Positions 1-14,300 of a stretch of 64,000 bases of DNA are shown here, one piece after another. The stretch is from Gymnogyps californianus. Lineage: Eukaryota > Chordata > Aves > Accipitriformes > Cathartidae. The notes beneath the pieces were generated by a model. It did not search any database. It saw only the letters and a list, made by a program, of their open reading frames with translations, and was not told the DNA's origin. Position 1 is the stretch's first letter. The number at the start of each line of letters is the position of its first letter. Made by a program: the position numbers and the translations under genes. The DNA lies in NCBI RefSeq assembly GCF_018139145.2, contig NC_059479.1, positions 3,596,001 to 3,660,000 on the forward strand, in the 5' to 3' direction.

Positions 1-2739
1 TGCCATCCCTCTCCATGGCACCGCTGCTACCTTCACTCCATAGGTGATACGTGGAATTTAGTGGAGGGCATCTTACTCTTTCGGTGACATTGCTATTAAT
101 TGCCCTTTCAGTTTTATCTGGTGTAGGTCATGAAAGACTGTGGTTCTGACCAAGGACACAGAAATGGACAGAAAAGTTGTGATTTGTGAAAAAGCGCAAT
201 TTTTTTTTTTTCTGATACTTGCTTGATGTTCCTTTTGGCTTCTTTGAACAAGTTACTTTCAAGAAAAGGGTAGCATTTTAGGGAGTTACAGCTAGGAAAA
301 TATATATAAGGAATCACAGAAATACTTTACTAACCAAAAAGAAAAGAAAGTGTGCCTAAGCAGTACAAGGCAGAATAGCAGCAAATATCACATAAAAGAT
401 ACTATTAGACATAAAGAGAAACAACAGCAATTGAAATCTCCAGCAAGAAAGAAAAAGAATTTTGCAGAATTCACATCATGGAATCAAATTTCCATCCTCT
501 TCCCTTTCTCTCCCCAAGCATATTACCACATTTTGCATTTTTGGACTGCATATTTGTATAAGTAACCATCAATGCTGAGTGAGCAGAGTGCTTTGGTGGT
601 GGTCTCTCCACAGCCTGGAGTTGAGGCAGTTCACTGCTGTGTTGTTTGGATGCACATGCTGTAGCTGTTTCTCTGGTATTTTGTATTTAGTCTCCAGCCT
701 GACCACTTCTGTGGCATCTTATATTCACCTGAAGAACAGGAATACTGCAAAGAGTGTTGGTGTTTCCTCCAACAAATGGCTTTTCATGAAAAGAACAGCC
801 ATAACTAACCAAGACAGGAAACTCAAGAGAAATTGAGTTAGGGTGTAATCTTTTAAACTCAAAACTGATGCCCGACAGCGCAGAGTAACGTGGTGTGAGT
901 AATGTGAGAATTCGAGCTGCTTGTGTATATTAGGATATAGTTAGAGGAATTAAATCAGTTTTAGAAATTAGAAACTTTTAATTCTTGAACTGCTTAACAA
1001 AAAGGACTTTTTTTTTACTTTATTGTGAAGAATATAAATGGATTTAGTGTAAAATTAAAAGAGCATCTCAGAAATAGAACCAGCGATGCAGTTGGTGAAA
1101 CTAGCAGTGAATGACAAACTGTGACAGCAGCAGTCTTAGAAGAAGTGGGAGATGCTGAATTGAACAAAGTATTTAGAAAAAGAACATTGGTGGCAATATT
1201 AAACCTGGCTTTCCCTGTTACCATATCTCAGCTTTCATGTCTTACACCAACTTAAACATGCAGTGGGGTTTCAGGAGATCTTAGATTTGCTGGTAAGAAA
1301 TAGCCATAGAGTGTATTGAAAGATGGGCTGTTTATTTGTAGTCTATGGTTCTGTTTGCACTGTTAGAATATTTGGTTAGAATAGCTGCTCAGATAGATAT
1401 AAATGCTTGCATGATTGTATGTGTGAATAAAGCAATGAACTTACAGTATTCGGTGAAGTCACAGAGTCATAGTCCGTAAGAGAGTATTTCTGCATTGCTA
1501 TAGCAGAAATAAGAGACACTGAAGAATTACAGTAAGAGAAGTAAAACTCAGAGAGTACCCAGTTATTCTGATGTGGTGGCTGAAAAGCCAACTGATAGTT
1601 TTCTGAAATGAATGAACTCGAAAATTATTAGTTATCAATTTCAGACATTGATGGAATTGACGTTTTGTAGCAGCCGGCTCCAATATCGCATTTTCATAAG
1701 AAGATAAATAAGAAGAAACTGGTGATGTTGAAATGAAGAAGGAGTATGTGGTGAGACATTTTGAAGTTGATGGAAAGGTCTGTCAGATCACTGGAGTGTA
1801 TCCACAGAAGCAACGTTCTGTTATTATATTAGGAGGAAATGAGGCAAATTACAATAAAAACTACATTTAGCCAAGAAAGAATTTGTAGCAAAATTGTCCA
1901 GATGGTTTATTTTAACCCTGACAGCAAAATATGTTAACCGGATTAGAAATTTAGACATCAGTGATATGGGAGGGACGGTTTGGAGCAATGCTTCTGTGGC
2001 TCAGAAAGCCCTTGTGGGAGAGACGTAGTCTTAAACAGCGTAGCTGGTGAGTCATTGCTTTGAGAGTGCCAAAACCTATGACCAGCACTAACCCTTTAGT
2101 ATTAGTAATTAAATTATTACTGCATTAATGTGTTTGGAGAGAGTAACCGAACCAATAGCCTTTCTCTGGAAAGGAATTGTTAGGCTTAATATAAACTTTT
2201 TTCCTGCGGGGAAAAAAGTGATGAGAGAGGGAGCAGTGGTGGCCCTGCTAAAGATACGGGTGTTGTGCAATAAACAGGCTGATTAAAGACGACAAAAGTG
2301 AGCAGCCTTTGGGGAATGCTGAGTCCTGTTTTAAAATAAAAATCTTCCAGATGACATTGAATCGCTCCAAGTTATATGCAGTATACAGTCAGATAAACTT
2401 TCCCCTTTTGCACAACTGCTTATTAAAGGTCTTGTAGCTTCTCAAAACTGACCCTGCGTTCTTCTGTCTGAGACACGGCGTTGTTGAACATCTGTGCTAT
2501 GGAGCACAGTGGGACTCGGTTGTATACGAATTGCTTAGGCTGTCCATTGATGCCTATAATTCTTTTAACGATTTTAAGCACCTATCAGTTTAGCTCTAAT
2601 TGAACTGAAGTCAGAATAAGAGGAAAGAAAGTTAGTTCAATTTGCCTTTACAGGTATTATCTTTCAGGTGTTTTATTCAAATTATATAAAATGTGTTTAC
2701 CATCTAGTTTTCTGTTGTATTTTTTGCAGCAATGTGATT

Positions 2740-2751
2740 CCCCCCCCCCCC
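2740..2751 (+). repeat. Poly-C run (C12)
   Basis: Twelve uninterrupted C residues lie in otherwise AT-rich DNA. This is one of four plus-strand C runs of 11 or more in the window. No matching plus-strand G run of that length was seen. Confidence 0.95.
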
Positions 2752-3746
2752 GAAATTATCGTGCTAAGACGTTTCTAATATTTCTGGTAGTTGCATGTGT
2801 CTTCATCTAAATAGGCAAATGCAGCACAGCTTTGCAGTAGTTAGCTGGGTTGTTTTTATTTTATTGGTTGCTTGATTGAATTTCTTTAAATGAATGGTCA
2901 AATTTTAGTGGTGCAGGTTTTATTTTAATTAATGTGACTCTTTCAAAACCTGAATTTGATATATAATACAACTTGGAAACAATTGCAAGTGTAACTCATG
3001 CAAGTTTATTGAGTTTGTTTTAGTTTAATCCCTTCTAAAAGTAAACTTAAGATAGCTTTGAAACATCAAACCGTGTGGTATTTCTTTAGCAATATTTATA
3101 GAGTAAGGAAAGAAAGGCAGGCCTGGAAATTCTTCTGCAAGTTGTTACAGCAAAGTAGCAGCCCCAAAAGAACAGAAGTGGATTGGATCTATTTATAAGT
3201 TTAAACTATAGAGACATCACTAAAATAGCTGAAAATACAAATGAAACGTGGAGAGAGGAAAAAATGGGAAGGAGAAGGGGTACGATAGGCAGTAATGGAA
3301 TAAGAATGTAAGGAATATATGTAAAGGTTATGAAATCTTCTGACCTCACTTAGGGTATTGTTTTTGTTCTGGTTACCATATTCTTTAAAGATGTAACATT
3401 TGAAAAGGGGAATTTGATTGACCTTATGACTAAAGATAGGAACTCTGAAGAGAGGCTAAAATCATGAATTTCTATAACCTTTAAAGAGCAAAGGTTGAAA
3501 GGCATTTAATTGAAAAATATAAAATCTCCTGAATTATATATCAATATATAACTCTATTTCTTTTATATCAGAAATTATTATAAAAGGAAGACTATATGTC
3601 AGTTGAGGGGCAAGTAACTTGGCAACCTCTGTGCACTTGCTCCTTTTGCCTTTCTCTTTCAAGCACAAGGTCTCACAGGCACAAAGAAAGCAGGCTTCCC
3701 TTTCACTTTTAAAATTACCAAAGCTGATTTGGAAAAATATAAAAAA

Positions 3747-3778
3747 GTGTTAATAAATGAATGTGTTAATAAATGAAT
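3747..3778. repeat. 16-bp perfect tandem duplication
   Basis: The unit GTGTTAATAAATGAAT occurs twice head to tail with no mismatch, and the first two bases of a third copy follow. It has the look of a recent replication-slippage duplication. No function is indicated. Confidence 0.95.
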
Positions 3779-6700
3779 GTGGGGAAAAAACATCTGAAAA
3801 AGTTTGAAACTACTCTCAGATATTCAAACAATCTTACTGATTGTCGCTGGAGGGGGTTGCAAGGATTCTTCTGAGTGCGCCAGGGGTTATAATGTTGGTC
3901 AGCCTTTTTGAAGTGCATACAAACATGGGGGATAGACCAAAAACGTGTCAGGGGACTCAGAGTGTGGTTTTTGCATATGGTAAGAGCAGGAATATAGCTA
4001 TTTTCCTTCCAGTAGGACATAAAAGGACATTGAGGGTGTGAGGGTTTTCTGGAGGTATTGAACAGAGGTTGAAGTGGATGCCATTAGTATCTTGAGAGTA
4101 ATGCAGAAGACTGTGACTGTTGTTAGCTAATACTTTGTTCGGTGGTTGGTTTGCTTTCGTAAATGTATGATAGAGTCTCGGTAGTTGGCTTGTGGTCTTT
4201 GACAGAGACCGTGATACAACTTTTCAGGAAAACTTGCAGGATTTGGTTCCTCAGAGTTCCCAAGGTAGAGAGAGGTTCCACACCCACTGGATGGCCGGAT
4301 CCCACCGCTCACTCCTCAGGAGAAATGCCGCACTCGACACACGCATTGCTGTATCTGTCTGCTAGCAGAATTTTTCCTCTGAAATGGCAGTGGGAAACGA
4401 ACCAAATCTGGAGGAAGCTTTGCAGCACTAGCGTAGCCTAAAACTGTTCTGGAATTACCAAAATACGGCGTTTAATTTAAAACTCATTACACATGTAAAC
4501 AGGCTTTAAGAGGTGGTATAACTAGATGAGTTTTAAAATTACTCTATTCAAGGAATATTTTGTCTAATTATATAATATTTTAGCTTTATTTAGTCACTGA
4601 AGAGATTAGCATAAAAAGACAGGCTGGTAAAATCGAGGATGCCTGAATCTTTGAAAACAAATATACCCAAGAAAATAAGATGCATTCGTGGTCTCATGTT
4701 TATAATTTAAAGGTTCAGACTTGAGAGTTTGAACTTTAATTCTTTCACATGTAAGACCATGCTTTGTAGTTTACCAAAAAGAACAGTCTTTGTGGTAAAA
4801 TGCCCAGGTCCAGGTCAGTCTGCATCTGTCTGTGACAGATCATCCAAGAACCATATTTTAAAGTAGTTGGTAAAAATAAGAAACTGATAAAAGGGAAATA
4901 AGTAGCAGCAGTATCTCTTACCATGTAGTTTGGTAGTCTTTGCTCAGCCAGTGACACCAAAAAAGAACTGAATCTACTTAACTTTGCCATTAACTCGTAG
5001 AAATGAAATCACTTTTCTAGGAAATGAAGAGATCTAAGTAGATACACTTGGTATTTCCCTTAATCTTTGATAAACGTCATTTCTTGTACCCTTGATGTAA
5101 TGGAGTTTTTGCCACTGACATCACTGCTTAGATAGAATGATTTTAAACATGTTCATTGAGTTTAAATCGGGCAGCTCTTAAATGCAGTTCTAATGTGATC
5201 CAGTGCTGCGCAGTAGCTTTCTTATTTGCTTCTTTCAGTATGCAGTCACATTATTTAAACATTTAGTGCCAAGAATATTAGGATGTTTTTATTGTTTTGT
5301 ATTTGTAAATAACTACCATTTTGAGAAAGATGTCTGGTCACTTGAGCTTGTGTATTGATTGAATCTCATTGTTAAATAGGATCCATGAGAATGCTGAAGG
5401 TCCCATTAGAAAATACATAGCTTGATTTATACTTGATGAGAGCTACATTGATCACATTCACATACTGAAACAATTATTGATGGAATCTATGATGAACAAG
5501 TCATTCTAGTTGTGATGAACATTGGCTTCTAGCAGACATTTGACACTGAACCATGAGATTCTTTGTTGTTACAGCACATCTGAGAAAATCATTAAGCTTT
5601 TTGAAGCCTTTACAGGCTGGGTCTAAGAGTATTATTTGCATTAAGAGTCATCAAGTTCCTTTCACATCAATTTTGGCTTTCTTGTAGGAGTACATTAGCA
5701 ACTTTGTGTTATCGGTAGCCATAGCATGTATTACAAGCAGAAGTATAAATGTACATGTTTTTCCTTTGCGGACAGTACCAAAGTACCTTACAAGAAAAAG
5801 CAGAACATTTAAGCTGTTTAAAGTGTGCTTATAACATGGTGAAGGCAAACTTGAGCAATTCTAAAGAAAAGAATTGGAAGTACTTGCAGCTCTAAATTCT
5901 TTTGGTTCCTGTATTGTTCTTGTGGAAAGGAAGGTTGAAAATCAGAAAACAAATGTCTTTCTAGGGTTGTTTTAACTAAGCTTATGTGACTGGGAAGAGT
6001 GTGTACTACCATTTAAAGAAAGTACTTTTTTGTGTATTTTTTTAGCAAGAACATACTGCAAGTCACAGGATTTAGTTGAGAATTCTTAGAGTGGAAGCAG
6101 GTTTCCAAGAATTGCAACAGTTTTTACAGTCTGAAATGAAGAAAACTACCTGTTAAAATAAGCAGGAAAGTCAGTAAACACTCTCCGATGCTGTTCAAAC
6201 CATTGAAATGGTTACATAATGTTCTGTAAATGATATCAAGCTGCTTATAAGCAATTATTTGCAGCCCATTTCGTGTCATGGCACATGAAGGGAAGAAAGC
6301 TGTGCCTGGGTTATTGGCACTTCTGTCCGTAGTCAAAGCATTATCACATATACTTGGGGCTATGAAATCTGCTTCCAAGAGAAGCAGGAAGAAGTTGTGA
6401 CCACCCATAGACTACCTGAAGACAAAGCTAGTAAATTCAACAGTGCAATGGTTAGAAACTTGTCCAGCAGAGGAATACACTTTGTCTACTTAAAGATCTG
6501 AACTGATTTGTGTAACAGCCTGAATAATGAATGTGGATTTTTATTTCGGTCCCCTGAGTGAACGATGCTGTTTCACTCACTGCAAACTCTTTCTTTCAGC
6601 CTTGCTTATGATCTTTAAGTTAAATTTGCTTGGTATAATTTTAGATTCAGGAAGAATGGAAAAATGGCATTATCTTAAGCATACAACATTTTTTAATTGT

Positions 6701-7101
6701 CTTTTTTGAAAGACATTGATAATTGCTATAATGTTATATATAGAGAATAGCTTGTAGATTTACTGCCATTCTGGTATTTAAGTCTTCAGAGATCTCTGAC
6801 CCTGTGTACTCTGGCCTGCAGGCTTACTGTCAATCCTCTTGATCTTTTTGCACTTGCTATTTTCTTTGTTTTTTCAGTAAAGTGGTGTTACATGTTATGA
6901 AATAGATATATAAAAGTTAATACTCTTTTATTTCCAAGCAGAGTTACTTGATATTTTGCTCCTGAAGTGCATTTTAAAGTCTCCTATGCAAGCAAAACAG
7001 GATCGTACTTTGTACTTTACATGCTGGATAGCTGACCTGCGAAACTCATTGCTGAAGGATGTTGAAGGGCAAGCACAAAGCTCATTGTCCTGTATCTTCC
7101 A

Positions 7102-7131
7102 ACACACACACACACGCATATATATATATAT
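7102..7131. repeat. Compound (AC)7 / (AT)7 microsatellite
   Basis: Seven AC units run into GC and then seven AT units. Compound CA/TA arrays like this are common vertebrate microsatellites and are likely to vary in length between individuals. Confidence 0.95.
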
Positions 7132-8270
7132 GGGTTTTTTCCAATATTCTTGAGGACCAGAAATTGGAAAGCGATGAAAAAGACAGTTTAACAGTCTTAA
7201 CACTAGTAAGTTTTGCATTGGCCTACATCAGAAATGCATGAGGTAAAAATGTTAAAAAGGATTATTCAAACCCACCAAACTTTCCCATTAAAACCAATTG
7301 TGTTCAGCAGTGATTTTTGCTCAGCATCACTTTCATTAGGTAACTACTAGGGATGTACTACATGTAGAAGAATCAAATAGATGGAGCTGACTCACACTTG
7401 GACTTGCACAGATGCATTTGTAGAATGTAGTCCCTGAATAATTTAGACACCAATAGTACAGAAGAGATGCAGTTCAGTATTGCAGCGTGCTGAAAAAATT
7501 ACCATTTTGTAAATTATTTTTTTATTTAAAACTTGGCCCACTCCAAACTCTGAATATTTTCTTTCTATTTTCTGTTCTTCTAGAACAGAAGCTCTTTTGG
7601 GGGGGTGGGGGAGAAGGCAGCGGGAAACGTGGAAAGATATTACTTAAATGCAGAAGATGGAGTAAAGGACTAAAATATCCATTTTTCTTCAAGTACCTCT
7701 GAAATCTGCTCCCAAATTTTGTTTGTATGAGAAGTTTTGCAGAACTTTCTGGTTTTGAAAATGTATTATTTCAACTAAAAAAAAGGGGGAAAAATTTCTA
7801 ACCTTGTGTTTTCAAAATATGTAAGATTTTGCTGTTTGCATAGCAATACATACACTCAGTCAGTTCAGAGGGAATTCAGGCACTGTGTGCTTTGAAACAC
7901 ATGAAGATGGCATGTTGTATGCCTGCCATGATGGATAACAAATTCATCTCTGGGTAGTTGTGCTGGTCTTAGATTATATGAGTTTCTGCTGCTAAATGCT
8001 CAAATCTGCCCCTTCCCCCCCAGATGTTTGGAATAACTGATGTGAAAATCTCTGGGGAAGCTGCTTTGGTGAAGTGTGGTATCAGTACTAAATGCATTGC
8101 AGTCTGTACAGAATGCCTGTTAAAAGGCATGATAAAAGCAAAGTGGAAATGCTAGAGGGTTTTGGAAGAGGCATCTTTTCACACATGGTCACTCAACATT
8201 AAAGTGAGCTAAAATACCAATATATTCTTGCAAGATAAAAGTTGTGGGTTGTGTTGGGTTTTTTGGGGGG

Positions 8271-8285
8271 TTTTTTTTTTTTTTT
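8271..8285 (+). repeat. Poly-T run (T15) after a G6 run
   Basis: A stretch of T6-G6-T15 interrupts ordinary sequence. It could be the remnant of a retroposed poly-A tail on the minus strand, but no recognisable retrocopy adjoins it. It is best treated as simple sequence. Confidence 0.85.
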
Positions 8286-10023
8286 GGTTGACTGAGCTAC
8301 TCCTGTAAACGCATTGCAGGTAAAATGGTACTCCATTAGAGCTTCCTGTGTCAAGAGGCATGACGTAGCATGGGGTGATACTTGGCAAATAAAAAGTAAG
8401 CTGGGATTTACTACATTACATTTCTTACAATTTTTTGTAGTGAGTATTGAATCAAGTGAGTGTTACATAAAGATCTCTTCAAGTATATGTGAAAACAAAG
8501 TAAATTTAGTGTTGTTGCTGACATAACTGTAATAAAATTGATAAGAAAATTATTAAAAAATTGAAGAGTTACACTGGTAATTCTCCACTTTGTTTACGCA
8601 AGAGTAAATACAGAGGAAGGAAAAGTCCAAAAAGTAAAGTTCTTCAAGAAATAGTGGGCTACTGGGTGGTGTTGTCAGGTTAACTGTAAAGGGTGAAATG
8701 AAATATCATTAGATTTGAAGGGGTTTGGACTTTCGAAGCTTTTCAAAAAGTAGAAGTTACTTAGACTCCCGGCTATTCCCTCGGAAACATTCTTGGCATA
8801 AACAAATGAATTTTGAGTAATTCTGGTAATGAGGGCATGTGCCCACTGTTAGGGGTTTAGCATTGCAAAGAATGAATCTTTAAATATCTTAAACCATTGG
8901 AAATATAGATACTAAATGCCACAAGAGTAGATTTCTATTCGGGTAGACAATGTAGAGGAGAATAAGCTTGGTAGGACTCACCTGTTCTTCAGATGCTTCA
9001 AATTTATGTCTGTTCATCAGCGCTACGTGAATCAGTCACCTTGAAGTATTTTAATACATCCTAGTTAAACTATTCTTGTAATACAGAGGAAGGAGAATGT
9101 TCCAGTGTGCTACCAAGATTGCAAATTAAAAGTCTCCCATTGAACTTACTACTGCTGCAAAAGGAAGTAATATGTTAGAAGAAAATATTTTGAGAAAATA
9201 AATATTATACAGTTAAAGATATTACTTTATATTTTTGTTTAAAGTACATGCAAGATAGAAAATGTGCAGTGTGTAATAAACACATGCCCTGAAAACAGAA
9301 TATCTGGATTTTCTTGGCTGTGAAACTCAGTCTTTGTTTTGTGATGTCTGGAGGGGATAACCGTGTATAGAGAGCTTCCGTTCAGTAGTGTTTCGGTGGG
9401 TGGGTGTATGTGTATGGATGGTGGGTTTTTCCCCAAGACTGTTATCTGGTTACAGAAGGTAACCTGTCATGGCAGTGTTTGTCAAATTTTCCAAAACTAA
9501 TCATTTTGATAGGGCATTGAAATACATCAGTGTGAATCTACTCAGTGCAAAATGAGTGTTTTGTTTTGGCTTTTTCCAAAGGAATCTTTACCTGCCCCCC
9601 TTCACGTATTCATGGTTGTACCAGGTGGGCGGTGGGGGATGACAACTGATTTGATTTTTGGGGAGAGGTTTGGTGAATGAATCAAAAGTTTTCATGTATT
9701 TTTCTTTTTCAGCTTTATTTAGTAATAATTGTAATGATCCCATTTGGGAGTGCTTTGTTAAGGGCTACAGAAAAAGTGTCACAGTGATGACTCTCAATTC
9801 TAAAGAAAGACTTCAAATATTTTTCATTTTGAATAGCCTGCTAAATATTTTGGAAAGTGAAACGTGATGTCTAAGTCAGCAGTGCAGCAGTATTGTGCAA
9901 AGCAGGCTGTTCTTCTCATCCTTAGCGCTGAGAGTTTGTTCTCTAGTTTTTATGCCATGAGATAGTAGCATCGTTGACTTGCTACCACGTGAGCTCTCTC
10001 TTGCTGCATTTCATTTACTTATT

Positions 10024-10039
10024 CCCCCCTCCCCCCCCC
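10024..10039 (+). repeat. Interrupted poly-C tract
   Basis: A C6-T-C9 tract is followed by GAGG. It lies in a pyrimidine-rich stretch that continues to the acceptor-like site ending at 10120. Confidence 0.85.
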
Positions 10040-11203
10040 GAGGACAGTTCATTCCTTCTAGATGCAGGACATCTTATTCCTAATTACTTAAACTCTTTTT
10101 TCCCCCTCCTTGCATTCCAGATGCTCACGGATGAGAGTTCTGTTATTCTATCAGGCATATTTGTTAATAAGAAAGTAACTTAAGTAGTTAACATAACAGA
10201 AGTTGATTTGACCTGCTGATATGCATTTTTGCAGAATAAACAAAGCCTGTTATCTGAGATTTTATTTATAAGGATCTGCTCAAGTGATCTGAGATCCCCC
10301 CTTGTTTGCCTGTCCTGCCCTAGACCTCGGCACATAATCTCACTGTACTGCTGCCCTTTTGACATCTGATTGCCCTTTCCATCAGCATCCATCCAAAAGC
10401 ATATTTGTCTAAAAAGGAAACAATTAAATTCCAATCTCATACAGAAAACCTTTACTTTTCAAAGAAAACATACTGAAGAAGTCACAAAGTCGTACATGAC
10501 AGGGAACCCTCACTAAATCAGAACCATAAGTCATTAGGCCAAATTCAGCTCCTGCCAAAATAGAGAGCAAGTCACTGATCTCGATGATATTTTGCCTGTT
10601 TATATTAGTAGTATTATATGCACTTAGTTTTTATTTGTTTTTCCACTGAATCCTGTAGTAAGACTATGTTATAATGTATGTGACAAGTCATTAACATGCA
10701 ACATAAATAACAAATATGATTGGTGAATACTGAAATATTTCAAATATGAAATGATCTACTGGTTATAACCAACTATGACAATGGGCTAAAATGACTGAAT
10801 TCTATGAAATTCAGTTTAAACAATATTACTGTCGTCAAATACCTGTATGTCCTATTTCACAAGCATCTAAGAGTTGCGTTGCAGCGTTTTTTCAAGGATA
10901 GCAATACGTTACTGTGAAAGTGCACAGTAACTCACAGAAAGAGTACATCTGCTGCTTTCAGTATTTGCACATCCTTTTCTGTTTGTAGATCTCCAAACAG
11001 TCCCACCTGGGAAACACCTTTTTTCCTTCACGCTGAGCATCGTACCCTGATTTTGGCCATAGTCACAGGCTGCCTAGTTCTGGATCATAAGTTTGAGCAC
11101 TGTGTTTCCCGTTATCTGTGGCTGTGAACAACTTTTTTAAAAACTACAAATAATTCATAATGTATAATCAGTGGTATAATTGAGTTATACTCTTTTAATG
11201 TAG

Positions 11204-11317
11204 GTTTGATAGGGAAGCAGTCTCGGTGTCTTATCTTCAAGCCCTTCATGCTGATGAATTTACTAAAGGGATTTTTGTTACCGGTGGCTCATTGTCACTT
11301 CCTCCAGGAGCAACCAG
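11204..11317 (+). CDS. Candidate internal coding exon of an unidentified host gene
   Basis: A 114-bp segment is bounded by an acceptor (TTTTAATGTAG) and a near-consensus donor (CAG|GTAAATATG). Reading from 11205, 37 codons are open, with a balanced soluble-protein composition. The peptide begins FDREAVSVSYLQALHADEF and ends IFVTGGSLSLPPGAT, and the last two bases (AG) start a codon finished by the next exon. Both borders are therefore in the same phase, one base completing a codon and two left over, so the exon could be skipped without a frameshift. A second frame is also open (LIGKQSRCLIFKPF...) but reads less like a typical protein. I see no cysteines, transmembrane segment or named domain motif, and I could not assign a gene. 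If real, the surrounding tens of kilobases are introns of a plus-strand gene. No partner exon of equal quality was found in the window, consistent with a long-intron gene. A chance combination of splice-like sites remains possible. Confidence 0.55.
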
Positions 11318-14300
11318 GTAAATATGCAACGTGGTGCTTTCAGAGTGAAGTGCAAACCCCTCTTTGACTGTGTGGCCATCTTAATTAACATCAGCAAAGA
11401 AGAAAGATACGAGACAAATTCCTACGTTTTACATATAGAGTAGAAAGTGGTGTAAAGTGAAAAAGATTTTTTGTGTATTTTTTTTAACTTTAACTGTTAA
11501 TATTCAGCTATCACAGGTTATATCTGTTGATTATACACTATAGATTAAAGGTTGATTCTATCAGAAGTAATGTTACTGTGCAGAACAATTTAAGTTTAAG
11601 GGACTAATGGCTGTTAATACTTGTTTTAGTTTAAACACGTATCGTATAAATATATACAGCTAACGGTGTCACAGTTTCTTCCTTGGTTTGCTGTTGAAAA
11701 ATTAAGATGTTTGTAATTTGACCTTTGGAAGAAGAATGCAGCCTGGATGGCCACTGATCAGATTATGAACTTGGTCTTGTGTTCTTACCCAAACTAGTCA
11801 GTCTGCAGCATAAAATGAGGAGCAAGCCAGGAGCATGCTCATGGCTCTTGCTGACAACCCACATTCTTAACAGTAGCAAGTTGAAAGTTGGCGTGGACAG
11901 ATTTTGCTCCTGTAGTTTTTTGGCAAAGGCTTGTTTTTATCGGTGAACTTCTGAACATAATTCCTACCTGAGAGAACTTGAAACAGTGTAGTTTTGCATT
12001 AATTAAATTTCCCACAGCTACTGTTTGAGATAGAAATGACTGAAATGACATTTCCAAGGATCTGGTATGTCAGTGACATTTCCCTGGGTACCACTTCTCT
12101 GCAGGTGGAATTCCCAGGAATTATTAAAGCCCCATTGCTGATACAGCTAGCTAAATCCCAACCCAACCTGATTTTGTTATGTCTCCAAGTATGTAGGCTT
12201 GAATGCTTGTGGATTTACAGTATTTGAACAACTTTGGATATTTCTAACTGCTAAGAAAACTTTCTCTGTTTAGTCAGTTTTATGTTACTGAAAAGGGGTT
12301 AACTGGTGCATTCCAAACCTGCAGAGCTAATGGACTTGTAAGGTATTATCTGCTAATTGTAGGATTGCAACTTGTCACCTATGCAATTTTTTTGTTCAGT
12401 TTAAGACCAAAAAGTGTGCTAAGTCTTTGGTGGCTGAGAACTAGACAAGATCAGTATCAAAGGGAGTCTGCCACTATAGGTGGTAACTTCACTAACAGCA
12501 GCTTAGCTGACAATGCCACATGATGTATCATTTTGTCCATTAGCAGTAGTCTTTTTGAAATATATATAGACTGAGAAATGTCTGTGTGCACAGAGTTTAC
12601 TGTACAGTTGTTAGGGGAAAAGAGATTCAGTCGCACATTTTTCTGTTTAACAATTGAAATCACAAAAAAGACTGTAAATGCTTTCCTATTTGATATTCAA
12701 AGGTAAAGCAAATTCAACTAAGTGAATTTAAAAAATTGGTCTTAACAATGAGGTTAATATTTTTTCCCAGCTCTCTGACTGACAGTTTAATGGAGATTTT
12801 ATTGTGTTATCTTAATGGTGTCATTGGAATATATATTTCTTTGTTTGCATCTGTCACTTATAGAGTTAATTAATATTCTGCTAGTTTCATATAGCTTTCT
12901 GTACGAAATCAGTTCTCTTTTACTCCTTGCATGTCTTTGGCAGCTGAGTCCTTACTTACAAAAGAAAAAGTTTGCAATGTTCTGACCAATTGACTGTCCC
13001 TACAAATAGAAATGCATTTTGCTAGTGATACCTTCTACAAAACAATACTAAAATATTGGTGTAGTACATAAGCCTTTTACCACCCTTGAAAACCCAGCTT
13101 GAACCTTGAGCTAGTCATTTACATGATGTTTCCTTGGGATTACCTACATTCTTGTCCACTTTGACCTTGTAATTTTGCTCACAGTTGGAAATGTAATGCA
13201 GAGTGACTAAGATAATGTTGTTTACACAGACTTTAAGTGGAGTGACATTATAGTCAAGCAAGTGTCACATCACCCAAAGTGAAGGAAGACTTAATTACCA
13301 TAATCCTGTGAATACTAAAATTCCTTAGCCATGGGTAGCATAATAATGTAACGTTCTGCATGTTACATTTAATAACCTGAAGGTACTGTATTAACTGTCG
13401 AGGATCTTTTAGTTATCTTAAACTGAAAGCAAACAGATTTAGAGTGGGTCAGGAGAAAGTCTGTGGTCGATGTAGATCCTTGGTGTGTTATGTTGCTGAC
13501 AGTATACCATCTTCCTTTAAATGTATAGTTTGACAGGCAAAACAAAACTGAAGCGACTGTACCAGCATCTCTTGTTGATCTAATGGTATAGTCTGAGCCA
13601 AGGATTTCTGCAGGTGATGAAGGCTAAAGTTCATTAAATAACAGGAAGGATAGGAATGAGACAGTAATAAAAACATAGCGTGTCATGGCAAACATACCAT
13701 TAAGTGGAGAGGAGTGCTAAATACTGCAAGACTGGAACAATCTGTTCCTTAAATATTCAAACGATCCTACCTTTTTGCCGATAGTCAGTGCACCAGCCTT
13801 GTGTACTCAACCAGAATAAGAAGTGAGATCTTGAATGAGTATATAATCATAAAAGGCAAATCATGAGCAATTACCGTGCTTCACAAAGAACTAAAGTATT
13901 TGTCATGTTCTCTTCTGAACAGTACGTAATCATTTTATAAAAACGGAGCAATTATTCTTAATATATGTTGTTTTTATTTCAGTAACACTAAGTAGTAGTG
14001 CACAGCCTACTGCATGCCTTAAACACATTTGTCCTAAGAATCAGACTATTTAGCAGCTGAAAGAATGCGGTTTACACAAAACCAGAGAACAGTGGATAGC
14101 TGTTTTACTACTTGAGAGCCCAGAGAGTTCTCCAGATCCTGCCTGGCCTGTCGTCCTGTTGTCTGGGCTCTGCGCTTCTGTGGTCAGTGGCCAACAGTGA
14201 TAGATAGATTCAAAAGCGCAGGTGAATAACCCACTGTGGTTTGGCACTGATTGAAGTACAAGTTTTGAATTTGTATCTTACTGAGAGTAGCAGATACAAT

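Larger units (their letters stand above)
1..11203. other. Gene-free AT-rich stretch, probably intron or intergenic
   Basis: No coding feature can be supported here. The open frames are short, lack recognisable motifs and often overlap on both strands. Visible structure is limited to simple sequence: a C12 run at 2740, a 16-bp tandem duplication at 3747, a CA/TA microsatellite at 7102, a T15 run at 8271 and an interrupted C tract near 10024. A well-formed acceptor (long pyrimidine tract, then CAG) ends at 10120. It is followed by 18 open codons but only a weak donor, so it is not called as an exon. Confidence 0.6.

Noticed and set aside
1732..1869. A 46-codon plus-strand frame starting MKKEYVVRHFEVDGKV
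   Set aside because: It reads protein-like but matches no family I know, has no splice or promoter context, and is short enough to be chance. A processed-pseudogene relic remains possible.
8982..9074. Minus-strand segment with a perfect AACAG|GTGAGT donor and a pyrimidine-rich acceptor
   Set aside because: All three frames contain stops, so it is not coding. Without transcript data a non-coding exon cannot be supported.
10121..10174. Possible plus-strand exon after a strong pyrimidine tract
   Set aside because: The acceptor is good and 18 codons are open, but the only donor (AAAGTAACT) is weak and the peptide is uninformative.
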